Origin: an uncultured Verrucomicrobiota bacterium | GTDB lineage: Bacteria > Verrucomicrobiota > Verrucomicrobiia > Opitutales > Opitutaceae | Length of the DNA stretch: 64,000 bases | Assembly: GCA_903869675.1 (NCBI GenBank) | Contig: CAIQAB010000002.1 | Coordinates: 1 to 64,000 of the forward strand | Direction of reading: 5' to 3' | Part shown: piece after piece, positions 1 through 7,265 of the stretch | How positions within the stretch are numbered: the first letter of the stretch is position 1 | Layout of the letters: each line of letters opens with the position of its first letter | Made by a program: the position numbers and the translations under genes | Notes under the pieces: generated by a model | Database searches by the model: none | The model's input: the letters and a program-made list of their open reading frames with translations, nothing else | Told to the model about the DNA's origin: nothing

Positions 1-288
1 AGACATCGCTCGAATTCCATAAAGTGCCTCCGAAAAACTACCGTCATCAAATAACGCTACAACACTCATGCCTACAAAACAAACGAATAAAGTATAAAGC
101 ACAATCATCCGGACCCCAGGGGCCTTATTTACATCAAGATGAAAAATAGCTAAACCAGCGGTAATAATAGCTAGGTAACGAAATTGCACCGGTATTTGAG
201 GGAACACCATCAAAACAAAAATTACCAAAGCTGAAACCAATACTGCCATTGCATTTGGCGTCGGCATGGATTTATTTAGTAAGCGCAT
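1..288 (-). CDS. Polytopic membrane protein, partial (possible O-antigen polymerase)
   Basis: This is the first 96 codons of a leftward gene that runs off the window edge. The start is an ATG at 288 and the frame stays open to base 1. The translation is very hydrophobic: helices lie at about residues 13-30, 36-50 and 60-80, with short polar loops between them. It sits 20 bp downstream of a glycosyltransferase at the distal end of the O-antigen operon, where Wzy polymerases or O-antigen ligases are common. That role is inferred from position and topology only, because the family-defining part is missing. The DNA is AT-rich like the neighbouring sugar genes. Confidence 0.5.
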   Translation of the reverse strand, partial: MRLLNKSMPTPNAMAVLVSALVIFVLMVFPQIPVQFRYLAIITAGLAIFHLDVNKAPGVRMIVLYTLFVCFVGMSVVALFDDGSFSEALYGIRAMS

Positions 289-308
289 AATGTGAAATAT
301 GATCTAAT

Positions 309-1328
309 TTATTGTTTAAATTTCCCAGAAACAAGTTTCAAGCTATTCCGAAATAAACGTGAGATTGTAAACATACAATTTGGCAAATAACCTATAAAGC
401 GAATAGCCACAGGCAAATGCTGCTGAGAAGCGAACCATTTTCTCATTTTTACCACGTCTTCTGAACTTGATCTTATAAAAAGATTGAATGTGTTGGCGGC
501 AGTTTTTAAATAATTATCCACCAATTCCCGGCCAACAACTCCAGCAAAACTCGCCTTTAATAATTCGGTCCAAGCTAAAGAATCCAGAAGAGTCGAATAA
601 CCATCTATATCTAGTAATAAACGACTGAGTGCGCTTTTGCCGGAAAAAGAATCGTCTCCAAGTCTGCATTTCACCAAGGGAGCGAGATTGCATACCAATC
701 GCGGACGCTTCCTAAGTAATATATAGACATGAGGATAAGCCGTCCCGTAAATCCTGTCGGGAATATTCGATAAGCAGAAGAAATTGCGTTTGAAAACCAA
801 TGATCCAAGAAAACTAAACAATCCTCCTATACCTAAACTAGCGTTGGCAAATTTTAAGATTTCTTCGTCACTGCTTAAATCAAAAATAGATCGAGGGGGG
901 ATGTTTCTATACCAAGAACGCCTCGACAACTTATTTGCAATCGGATGCCAATCCAATCGATCAAAAACCCAAAGTTGTGCGTTTTCGAACTCAGTTATCT
1001 GCCGGTGTATTTGAGTAAATGCATCTTGCTGTATTGTATCATCACTACCCATCCACCAACAATAATCTCCGGTAGCCGCCAAGGCTACTGCTATAAAGTT
1101 CTTTGCTGCTCCTATGTTTGTATTTTGGCGTATAAGTCTTGTTTCGAAACCGGCAAGATCATCAATGGAAGGCAAGAATATTGAAGGAGATGATGCATTA
1201 TCAGATACAATAACCTCGATTTTCCTCCAGATACCAACTGAGTGTCGAGCCGCAGATACAATGGAACTAATCAACTCATTAATTTGAGCCTGTCTGCCAT
1301 AGGCGGGAATACATATCGAAATATTCAT
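309..1328 (-). CDS. Family 2 glycosyltransferase
   Basis: This 339-residue protein probably transfers a sugar from a nucleotide donor to a growing O-antigen unit on the inner face of the inner membrane. The N-terminus reads ISICIPAYGR, the usual first strand of a GT-A fold. DNAS follows near residue 45, and a GSDDT acidic motif near residue 95 is the expected metal/nucleotide site. The start overlaps the end of the flippase gene by 4 bp (ATGA), so the two are translationally coupled. The last ~100 residues match no motif I recognise. Donor and acceptor cannot be read from the sequence. The gene is AT-rich compared with the housekeeping genes further right. Confidence 0.85.
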   Translation of the reverse strand: MNISICIPAYGRQAQINELISSIVSAARHSVGIWRKIEVIVSDNASSPSIFLPSIDDLAGFETRLIRQNTNIGAAKNFIAVALAATGDYCWWMGSDDTIQQDAFTQIHRQITEFENAQLWVFDRLDWHPIANKLSRRSWYRNIPPRSIFDLSSDEEILKFANASLGIGGLFSFLGSLVFKRNFFCLSNIPDRIYGTAYPHVYILLRKRPRLVCNLAPLVKCRLGDDSFSGKSALSRLLLDIDGYSTLLDSLAWTELLKASFAGVVGRELVDNYLKTAANTFNLFIRSSSEDVVKMRKWFASQQHLPVAIRFIGYLPNCMFTISRLFRNSLKLVSGKFKQ

Positions 1329-2662
1329 GCGTAACTGATGTCAGCCCGCCTTGGTGCATAAACCAGCAAGGGTGCCGCCCAAGCCGTAGTCAAGATAAAC
1401 GCTACAGCAAGAGCGATAAAGCCTCCGGCAGTTCCCATAGATAAACCTATCCAATAAAGCAATGGAGCCGATACAAGCCCTTGCAACAAAGTAGGAAACA
1501 GTAGCTTTAGCGCTTGATTTGTAGCCAACAGAACCGTGGCCCATGCATCGGTCCAAACTCTAAGACAATAATAGAGTCCTGCAGTCACGATAACCCATGA
1601 TCCAAAAACAGTCAAATGCTTGGCACTAATCAGTGGGCAAATCTGCCGATCAAAAACAACCATTACAATCGATGCCGCAACTAATACCACACTAGGAGCT
1701 AACGCGTATCTTAAGGCTGTTCTTCTAAGTGCGGAGTCTTCGCCTTGCATATACAATGCGCTAAATTTAGGATGGACCGTAGAGAGCAAGGTTTGCGGGC
1801 CGATGAAAGCCAGCCCGAATATCTTCTGAACTGAAATGTAAGCCACAAGTTGCTCTGCACTAAATACCCTGCTCAACACATAAATATCCACTCGAAGAAC
1901 CAAAATTGAGGCTAAATTGAACAAGGTGTAATTAGCATGGCCACTCCACGGTGGCAATTTAGCAGAAATCCCGGTTACATTGCCATACCCTGCACCAATA
2001 CGACGAAAAACTATAAATAACAAAGGAAGAACCGGGGGCGCCAGCATGCAAAAAATATATATCGCTAGAGAAGTGAATCCCAATTTCTGGCAAAAAAGCA
2101 CCGCAACTAAATTTAAAATACTGCCCAACACCGGCAAAGTATTAGCTATAACCGTTCGACCTTCGGCGTAAAGAATCCGAATAACTGGCCCCGAGAGCAC
2201 ACTAAGTAGGAAAAAAATTGTGCAGATAAATACGAGCACCGGCGCATCGTGGAGCGCCGAGGAGGCATCCCCTGCGGTAACAAACCTAAACCATGATTCA
2301 TGAAAAATAACCAAAAAAATAGCCGCTCCAATTGACAAATAAAGCGGTCGCAAAAGCAGACGTCGCAAACCGTGAGTTGAATCATTTTTGTCAACAGAGG
2401 ACTTTACTATAAAATTTTGTGCTACGAAGCCGGTGCCAACCTCTAATATAGCTATCCAGCCACCGATAGATTGCAGAATAGCAACGGCAGCTACTCCCTC
2501 GGCACCAACGGCGGAGAACAATTGCCGGAAGGTAAAGAAACCACAGGCTGCACCCAAGATTCTAAGCGTCCAGCCGGTCAAGGACGCCACAACATCTTTA
2601 TTAGAAAGTAATCGCGAGGAAAACTTTTTAAATACAGAATTTTTTTCTAGGTCAAAAATCAT
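1325..2662 (-). CDS. Wzx-like polysaccharide flippase (MATE/MOP superfamily)
   Basis: This is a 445-residue polytopic protein with about 12 hydrophobic segments and few charged stretches, the size and layout of O-antigen flippases that move lipid-linked sugar units across the inner membrane. The N-terminal FRQLFSAVGAEGVAAVAILQ region resembles the first helix pair of polysaccharide transporters. It overlaps the upstream epimerase and the downstream glycosyltransferase by 4 bp each (ATGA), so the three genes form a coupled cassette. Wzx proteins are poorly conserved, so the call rests on topology, length and context. Base composition is AT-rich, as is usual for exchanged O-antigen genes. Confidence 0.8.
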   Translation of the reverse strand: MIFDLEKNSVFKKFSSRLLSNKDVVASLTGWTLRILGAACGFFTFRQLFSAVGAEGVAAVAILQSIGGWIAILEVGTGFVAQNFIVKSSVDKNDSTHGLRRLLLRPLYLSIGAAIFLVIFHESWFRFVTAGDASSALHDAPVLVFICTIFFLLSVLSGPVIRILYAEGRTVIANTLPVLGSILNLVAVLFCQKLGFTSLAIYIFCMLAPPVLPLLFIVFRRIGAGYGNVTGISAKLPPWSGHANYTLFNLASILVLRVDIYVLSRVFSAEQLVAYISVQKIFGLAFIGPQTLLSTVHPKFSALYMQGEDSALRRTALRYALAPSVVLVAASIVMVVFDRQICPLISAKHLTVFGSWVIVTAGLYYCLRVWTDAWATVLLATNQALKLLFPTLLQGLVSAPLLYWIGLSMGTAGGFIALAVAFILTTAWAAPLLVYAPRRADISYA

Positions 2663-3492
2663 ATCATCGGGACGTAGCGTTTTACCTCGTTCGAGCGGGT
2701 TGGGATAACGCCGGGGTGAAGTTTACCCTTGGCCCCGAAGCCAGACCAACAAGATGCGGCAAAGGCGAGCAGGCTTTGCGGCTGACCAGTGCCTAGATTA
2801 CGCGTCAAGGGTCTCCCTGCCTCGAGGGCAGGTTCTGAAACTACTTTGATAAAATCCCTCGCGACTTGCTCAACCGTAACAAAATCTCGGACTTGAGAAC
2901 CATCGCTCATCGGAAAATCCATCCCATTTAGCGCGGCCTGGCGCAACGACGGCCAGAATCGGTTTGCTGCCTCGCCCTCGCCATACACATGAAACGGGCG
3001 CAGAATAGCGAGTTCCAGATTTTTATCTACCGCCAATCCCCACGCTGCCATGCTCGCAGCAGCCTTAGAGGCATGATAAGCGCCAGTTGGCTCCAAGGGG
3101 GCATCGACCGGTATGAATTCGTAACGCTCGCCACTGCGCCCGTATTCGAAACAGGAGCCACAGATAATAAAGCGTTTTATGCCTGCATCGACCGCGCGTC
3201 GCCAAAGCGCCAAACTATCTGTTACATTCACTCGAAAACATTTCTCCCAGTCATTCATGCCCCCGCTCACTCCGCAGGCGGCCAAATGCACTAATACATC
3301 GCATCCCCGCAATTCCTGGTCTGAAACGGTATCCAAACTACCTGCGACTAATTGCAGATCAGGATGTTTTGAGAGCACCGTTGAATCAGGATCACGAACC
3401 AAGGCGCGCACAGCATGGCCGTCATGGAGAGCGCGTGCGACCACATGACGACCGATAAAGCCTCCGGCACCAGTTATGAAAAGGGTCTTCAT
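2659..3492 (-). CDS. NAD(P)-dependent sugar epimerase/reductase (extended SDR), probable CDP-3,6-dideoxyhexose 4-reductase
   Basis: This is a 277-residue Rossmann-fold enzyme. The N-terminal TGAGGFIGRHV is the nucleotide-binding glycine motif, the serine in ICGSCFEYG and the YHASK motif near residue 140 supply the catalytic Ser-Tyr-Lys set, and LRPFHVYGEGE follows. In this operon rfbF, rfbG and rfbH make a CDP-4-keto-3,6-dideoxyhexose, and a 4-ketoreductase of this family (paratose or abequose synthase type) is the expected next enzyme. The exact product stereochemistry is not readable. The gene is slightly short for extended SDRs, so the C-terminal substrate domain is compact. It overlaps the flippase gene by 4 bp. 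Confidence 0.8.
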   Translation of the reverse strand: MKTLFITGAGGFIGRHVVARALHDGHAVRALVRDPDSTVLSKHPDLQLVAGSLDTVSDQELRGCDVLVHLAACGVSGGMNDWEKCFRVNVTDSLALWRRAVDAGIKRFIICGSCFEYGRSGERYEFIPVDAPLEPTGAYHASKAAASMAAWGLAVDKNLELAILRPFHVYGEGEAANRFWPSLRQAALNGMDFPMSDGSQVRDFVTVEQVARDFIKVVSEPALEAGRPLTRNLGTGQPQSLLAFAASCWSGFGAKGKLHPGVIPTRSNEVKRYVPMI

Positions 3493-3583
3493 TGAACTAC
3501 TTGGCCAAGGTCGGGCAAAAACAACGAATAATACCGGATCTCGACCGTGCGCTGACGAGCGATCTCAAGGGAGAAGTTCAAGT

Positions 3584-3793
3584 TCAAGCAGCAGCCTTTC
3601 TGGATGCCAGACACTCTCGTATCACCGCGACTTCGTGCGCGAGCATATCCTTGGTCAGGCCAGGATAGGTCCCCAAGAAGATAGCCTGGTGCATGATCTC
3701 GTCCGCGCCGGTCATCTCGCCTACCACGCGCAGAGCCTGCGGGCGGTCTTTCTTCAATTTCACCGACTGGGCGAAGTATTCTTCTCGCTTCAT
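3584..3793 (-). pseudogene. RfbH C-terminal remnant (69 aa)
   Basis: After ten unrelated residues (MKREEYFAQS), this short frame matches the last ~60 residues of the full RfbH encoded at 5,168-7,006. Shared stretches include RVVGEMTGADEIMHQ and AIFLGTYPGLT. At DNA level the copies differ at many synonymous positions, so this is not a fresh duplication. Similarity continues just past both stop codons (a doubled ACTTGAACTTGAA here, CTTGCACTTGCAC there). The catalytic residues of RfbH are absent, so no dehydrase activity is possible. Its ATG overlaps the stop of the 76-residue gene upstream, so it may still be translated. It probably marks a past recombination at rfbH with a diverged allele. Confidence 0.75.
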
Positions 3794-4020
3794 ACCGATT
3801 CTCCCTGACGGTCAAAGCGTCGGTAACGAACGACAAAATCAACGGCCATATCCAACCAGCGCAAACGGTCGTAAGCACTCATCTGAGCGAATCCAGTGGC
3901 TCCCGTATAATCACTTGGCTGGGAGTTTCTCAACGCTTCCCAGTCCGAGTTTTTCACCATAAAGCCCTTTCCCAAAATAGGATTCTGCGTCGGGGATAAT
4001 TCTAGGATCCAGGAATTCAT
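3790..4020 (-). CDS. Small hypothetical protein (76 aa)
   Basis: This is a small soluble-looking protein with no motif I recognise. The start is the ATG at 4,020, which overlaps the TGA of the preceding nucleotidyltransferase gene (ATGA); a longer frame upstream exists but would bury that junction. Its own stop overlaps the ATG of the RfbH remnant in the same way. The middle contains many aromatic and charged residues (YDRLRWLDMAVDFVVRYRR), suggesting one amphipathic helix. Because it is locked into the module at 3,790-5,122, it may be a third component, or the decayed 5' part of a gene that joined the RfbH tail. Confidence 0.5.
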   Translation of the reverse strand: MNSWILELSPTQNPILGKGFMVKNSDWEALRNSQPSDYTGATGFAQMSAYDRLRWLDMAVDFVVRYRRFDRQGESV

Positions 4021-4577
4021 TGGCACAATAACTTCTCCAGCAACCAAAGTTTGTTTACTTCAAAGGCCTTACGAAGTTCCGGCACATCGGGAATCGCTGC
4101 ATAGCCTACGGCCGCTTGCAAGCGCTCACGACTAAAATCAGTCTGCTCCGTAAGAAATAGAATGTCCGCCCTGTCTTGTGGATCAACCCGCATCATTTTA
4201 GTTAAAATAAGATCTTCAGTTGCGGGGCGATAGAGTCGAAGAAGGCGCAGTCCGGAGACGGGAAGGGGGTGAACACGGTCCAACCAACCGGGAGCCAATA
4301 TAACCTGACGCTCCTCGAATAAATGAGTAAAATACAAACCGCTATCCCCTAATTCAGCGTTGGTAAGTTCCTGGGCCCTCCAGAAATCCTCATTTGCCTC
4401 AAACAGCTTGAGGTCGCGAGTAGGAAGAATCGCGTCCACATCCATTGTCGCGTGCAGGAAAGCCGGAGCGGAGGGAAACCCCAGAGCCAACGCGGGACGG
4501 CCGTAAACATACAACTCCAAATCCCGTGTAAGATGCCGGTCAAGCACTTGCAATATACGTAATGGATTGCTCGTCAT
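4017..4577 (-). CDS. DUF6036-like nucleotidyltransferase, possible toxin
   Basis: This is a 186-residue protein resembling the minimal-nucleotidyltransferase proteins grouped with AbiEii/DUF6036. An early GRPALALGF segment (residues 27-35) is followed by an acidic strand MDVDAILP (residues 45-52), the usual arrangement for metal-binding aspartates. Further on, EDLILTKMMRVDPQDRADI resembles the family's C-terminal helix. Relatives are often toxins of two-gene systems that modify tRNA, or their degenerate forms; that activity is inferred. The start overlaps the preceding gene by 4 bp and the stop overlaps the next by 4 bp, so it is translated as one block with unknown partners on both sides. 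Confidence 0.6.
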   Translation of the reverse strand: MTSNPLRILQVLDRHLTRDLELYVYGRPALALGFPSAPAFLHATMDVDAILPTRDLKLFEANEDFWRAQELTNAELGDSGLYFTHLFEERQVILAPGWLDRVHPLPVSGLRLLRLYRPATEDLILTKMMRVDPQDRADILFLTEQTDFSRERLQAAVGYAAIPDVPELRKAFEVNKLWLLEKLLCQ

Positions 4578-5122
4578 ACCGCAATTCCTTCAGTGCGGGG
4601 GCGCAGCCAGACCGGGGTATGCATAGCTCCGCCCCGTCGATACCCCGGCTGCAACATAAACCGGCTCGGGTGCGGCCATACTTCGGACGCCTCGAGCAAA
4701 CTCTTTGGTAACAGACTACTCAGTTTAGTCCAAAAGGCCTTACCCTCCACGTCCCACTGTGAACCTTGCTTCGCGATATATGCCAATGCGTCCTCACACC
4801 GCTCCATCAAGGCCAACCGGGAAAGAGCTTCTACGTTCAAACCTTTGCCGCTTAACAGTTGAGCCGCACAGCGCATCCGCTGAGGTTCGTATTCTTGGGC
4901 ACCCGAAATTAAGGCCACCCCCAATTCCTCGTTGCCAAACCTTTCTTCGCCTGGATCGGTGACTTCAAGCGGATTGTAATCGGCCGGGACATAATGGGTG
5001 CACCCTCGCAAAATGGCGAGCCGAAGCAACGAATCCGGCGTCTCCAAACCAAGCGCACGGGCCTTACGCAGCAGGGGCGACAAATGCGCCGTGCCCCCGC
5101 AAAGTGATGCCATGGTGGCCAT
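4574..5122 (-). CDS. Hypothetical protein, partner of the nucleotidyltransferase
   Basis: This is a 182-residue, mostly helical soluble protein with no family I can name. It is the first gene of the small module and overlaps the DUF6036-like gene by 4 bp, the arrangement expected when the antitoxin or adaptor precedes the toxin. The N-terminal half has repeated Leu/Arg-rich helices (LLRKARALGLETPDSLLRLA); the C-terminus is rich in Pro, Arg and Gly. Two starts are possible, MATMASL at 5,122 or the Met three codons later. Only 45 bp separate it from the end of rfbH. Its role as an antitoxin is inferred from position alone. Confidence 0.5.
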   Translation of the reverse strand: MATMASLCGGTAHLSPLLRKARALGLETPDSLLRLAILRGCTHYVPADYNPLEVTDPGEERFGNEELGVALISGAQEYEPQRMRCAAQLLSGKGLNVEALSRLALMERCEDALAYIAKQGSQWDVEGKAFWTKLSSLLPKSLLEASEVWPHPSRFMLQPGYRRGGAMHTPVWLRPRTEGIAV

Positions 5123-5167
5123 TAGAAGTGATTCACTGGCGGTTAAGGTGCAAGTGCAAGATCGGTA

Positions 5168-7006
5168 TCAGTCACCGATCTTTCTGGAGGCGACAAATTC
5201 ACGAATCACTCCGATCTCGTGCACCAACATCTCCGTCGTTAATCCCGGGTATGTCCCGAGGAAGATAGCCTGGTGCATGATCTCATCCGCGCCGGTCATT
5301 TCACCGACCACCCGCAGGGCATTTGGACGATCTTTCTTTAACTGAACAAAGACCGGCTGGCGGAGGAGATTCCCGCCGAAGAACATACGATTACCGATTT
5401 TATTGGCGTCGAGATGACGCGCGAGGTCCGTGTGGCTGAAGGGCGCGGTCGGTTTGACCCGGAGCATAAAACCAAACCAGGACGCATCGGTGCGGCAACC
5501 GGTGGCGTCCCACTGGAAGCAGGATGCAAAATCGAAGGCGGCATTCGCAAGCGAACGCCCCACACGATCAGATGGCGGCAGCCAGCGGGTGGCATGGGTA
5601 GGCAAGGTGAAATCGAAAACATCGTCCAAATCGGCCAAGCCGACGCGCAGGGTTTCCCAATTTTGCTTCCGCATCTCGATAAACGCGGCCAGTTTTTTCA
5701 ACTGTTGGCGGCCGATGGCGGCCTGAGGATCGAGCGGCTTTAGATTATAGCCGAGGTGGCTGTAGATATATTTATGGTCGTATCCCTTGGGCAACTCGCC
5801 GAGCTGCCAGCCGAAGCGTTTATTACACGTGTCGTCCTTGCCCGAGGCACACCAGCAATCGCGTCCCCAATCGCGGAAGCTTTCGGCATAGGTTTTCAGA
5901 GGGGGGCGGCTGATAATATTAACCGCACCGCCCTCGCCCATGGTGAGGTGATGCGGAGGGTAGAAGGATTGGGTGGAGAGGTCGCCCCAAGTGCCGGTGA
6001 AGCGCGTGATATTCACGCCGTCGGACGGGATGCCCGGTGAGTTTTCGGTGATGCCTAGCGCTTTGGCCCGGGCGATGGGCATGCTATAGGTGCAGCCGAG
6101 GGCGTCGCAGTTATCCTCGACCAGCCAAAGGTCATATTTGCGGCAGAACTCCAACACGAGGCCAACGTCGAAGGGGTTGCCCAAAGCGTGGGCAAGCATA
6201 ACGGCCTTGGTTTTACCGGGCACGTAGGCGGATTCGAGCTGCTCGGCGCGGATGTTACCGCTGGCGGGGTCGTTATCCAAAAACACCGGGATGGCCCCGA
6301 GCTGGATAATTGGGGAAACGGTGGTGGGAAAACCCGCCGCCACCGTGATGACCTCATCACCCGGCTGGATACGCTTGTGGGCGGGCAACTTATGAGTGGT
6401 CAGGGTGGCGAAGGCGACCAGATTGGCGGAGGATCCGGAATTGACCAACAGGCTGTGTTTCACGCCGAGGAGTGCGGCGAGTTCCTTCTCGAACGCCTCG
6501 CCCTCGGGCCCGAGGGTCAGCCAGAAATCGAGGGTGGCGCCGACGGCGGCCTCGACCTCGTTCTCGTCGAACACCCGACCGGCGTAGGGAATGGTCTGGC
6601 CGGGCGACCACGGCGCGTGCGCGGCATCGTCGCCGGGGCGCTGGGCGGAATGGGTGAGGCGGGAATATTCGCGCGTGTCGCCCAGTATGACGCGTTTGCG
6701 CAAGGCGACCACAAAGGCCGGCTTCATCTTAACGGCGAGAGGAACAAGTCGTTCCAGACTAACCCGTATGGAACGCCCGAGGCGAACCGAGGATTCGTGC
6801 GGCAGGCACCCCTCGAGATAGTCGGTGGCCTGGATACGAATGCCATCGGTATGGTGCAGACGACTGGTCACCAGCAGGAGCTCCACATCGCCACGAAAAT
6901 CTTCCGAGGATATGGCCAAAGCGGGTCGGCTTTTGGCGTTTGAGGCATCGGTAAAAGGCCAATCGGCGACAAACAACTGGCCGGGGGTCACGAGGGGAGC
7001 AGGCAT
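5168..7006 (-). CDS. rfbH: PemK/MazF-like toxin domain fused to RfbH (CDP-4-keto-6-deoxyglucose 3-dehydrase)
   Basis: This is a 612-residue fusion. Residues 1 to about 107 read as a PemK/MazF domain: PGQLFVADWPFTD, then KSRPAL with Arg27, then VTSRL with Thr47-Ser48, the positions of the RNA-cutting residues in MazF-type toxins. From about 110 (TREYSRL...TIPYAGRVFDENEV) it is RfbH, the PMP and iron-sulfur enzyme that removes the C3 hydroxyl. His replaces the PLP-lysine in SFYPPHHLTMGEGG (His352), and the cluster cysteines are Cys300, Cys384, Cys386 and Cys394. RfbH normally starts near the junction, so the toxin is an added head; Met94 could allow internal initiation. No E3 reductase gene is seen nearby. 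Confidence 0.85.
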   Translation of the reverse strand: MPAPLVTPGQLFVADWPFTDASNAKSRPALAISSEDFRGDVELLLVTSRLHHTDGIRIQATDYLEGCLPHESSVRLGRSIRVSLERLVPLAVKMKPAFVVALRKRVILGDTREYSRLTHSAQRPGDDAAHAPWSPGQTIPYAGRVFDENEVEAAVGATLDFWLTLGPEGEAFEKELAALLGVKHSLLVNSGSSANLVAFATLTTHKLPAHKRIQPGDEVITVAAGFPTTVSPIIQLGAIPVFLDNDPASGNIRAEQLESAYVPGKTKAVMLAHALGNPFDVGLVLEFCRKYDLWLVEDNCDALGCTYSMPIARAKALGITENSPGIPSDGVNITRFTGTWGDLSTQSFYPPHHLTMGEGGAVNIISRPPLKTYAESFRDWGRDCWCASGKDDTCNKRFGWQLGELPKGYDHKYIYSHLGYNLKPLDPQAAIGRQQLKKLAAFIEMRKQNWETLRVGLADLDDVFDFTLPTHATRWLPPSDRVGRSLANAAFDFASCFQWDATGCRTDASWFGFMLRVKPTAPFSHTDLARHLDANKIGNRMFFGGNLLRQPVFVQLKKDRPNALRVVGEMTGADEIMHQAIFLGTYPGLTTEMLVHEIGVIREFVASRKIGD

Positions 7007-7013
7007 GGTGAAA

Positions 7014-7229
7014 TTAGTTTTGGGTGAAGGACTTCACGGGCGGCAGACGGAGCGCGTCCAAGGTGTGGCCCCAGTCCTCGTCATCTTCCTTGAAAAGAGT
7101 ATCCAGTTGCACGAGATCCCAGGCATCGGGTGCCTTAAGCTCCATTTGAAGGGGAGTGTTGTCAGGAATAACCCCGGATGAACTAATAATCTTCAGGACA
7201 TTGCCTTCTTTTACGACGGTGATATTCAT
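7014..7229 (-). CDS. Small antitoxin-like protein (71 aa)
   Basis: This acidic 71-residue protein ends 7 bp before the PemK-RfbH fusion starts, the usual antitoxin-then-toxin order. The N-terminal half (NITVVKEGNVLKII...) is strand-rich and loosely like the AbrB/MazE swapped-hairpin DNA-binding fold. The C-terminal half (LFKEDDEDWGHTLDALRLP) is acidic and helical, the type of tail that wraps a MazF-family toxin. No confident family match can be claimed. It lies between rfbG and rfbH, and its cotranscription with both is likely. A genuine antitoxin here would support an active toxin domain in the fusion. Confidence 0.6.
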   Translation of the reverse strand: MNITVVKEGNVLKIISSSGVIPDNTPLQMELKAPDAWDLVQLDTLFKEDDEDWGHTLDALRLPPVKSFTQN

Positions 7230-7265
7230 ACGATGATAAAAGTTTGAGGTAGAGTCGCGGCAAGG

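Noticed and set aside
3489-3878. A 129-codon minus-strand frame overlapping the RfbH remnant
   Set aside because: Its sequence is Arg-rich and has no similarity to neighbours; the frame at 3,584-3,793 has a clear RfbH match and better coupling.
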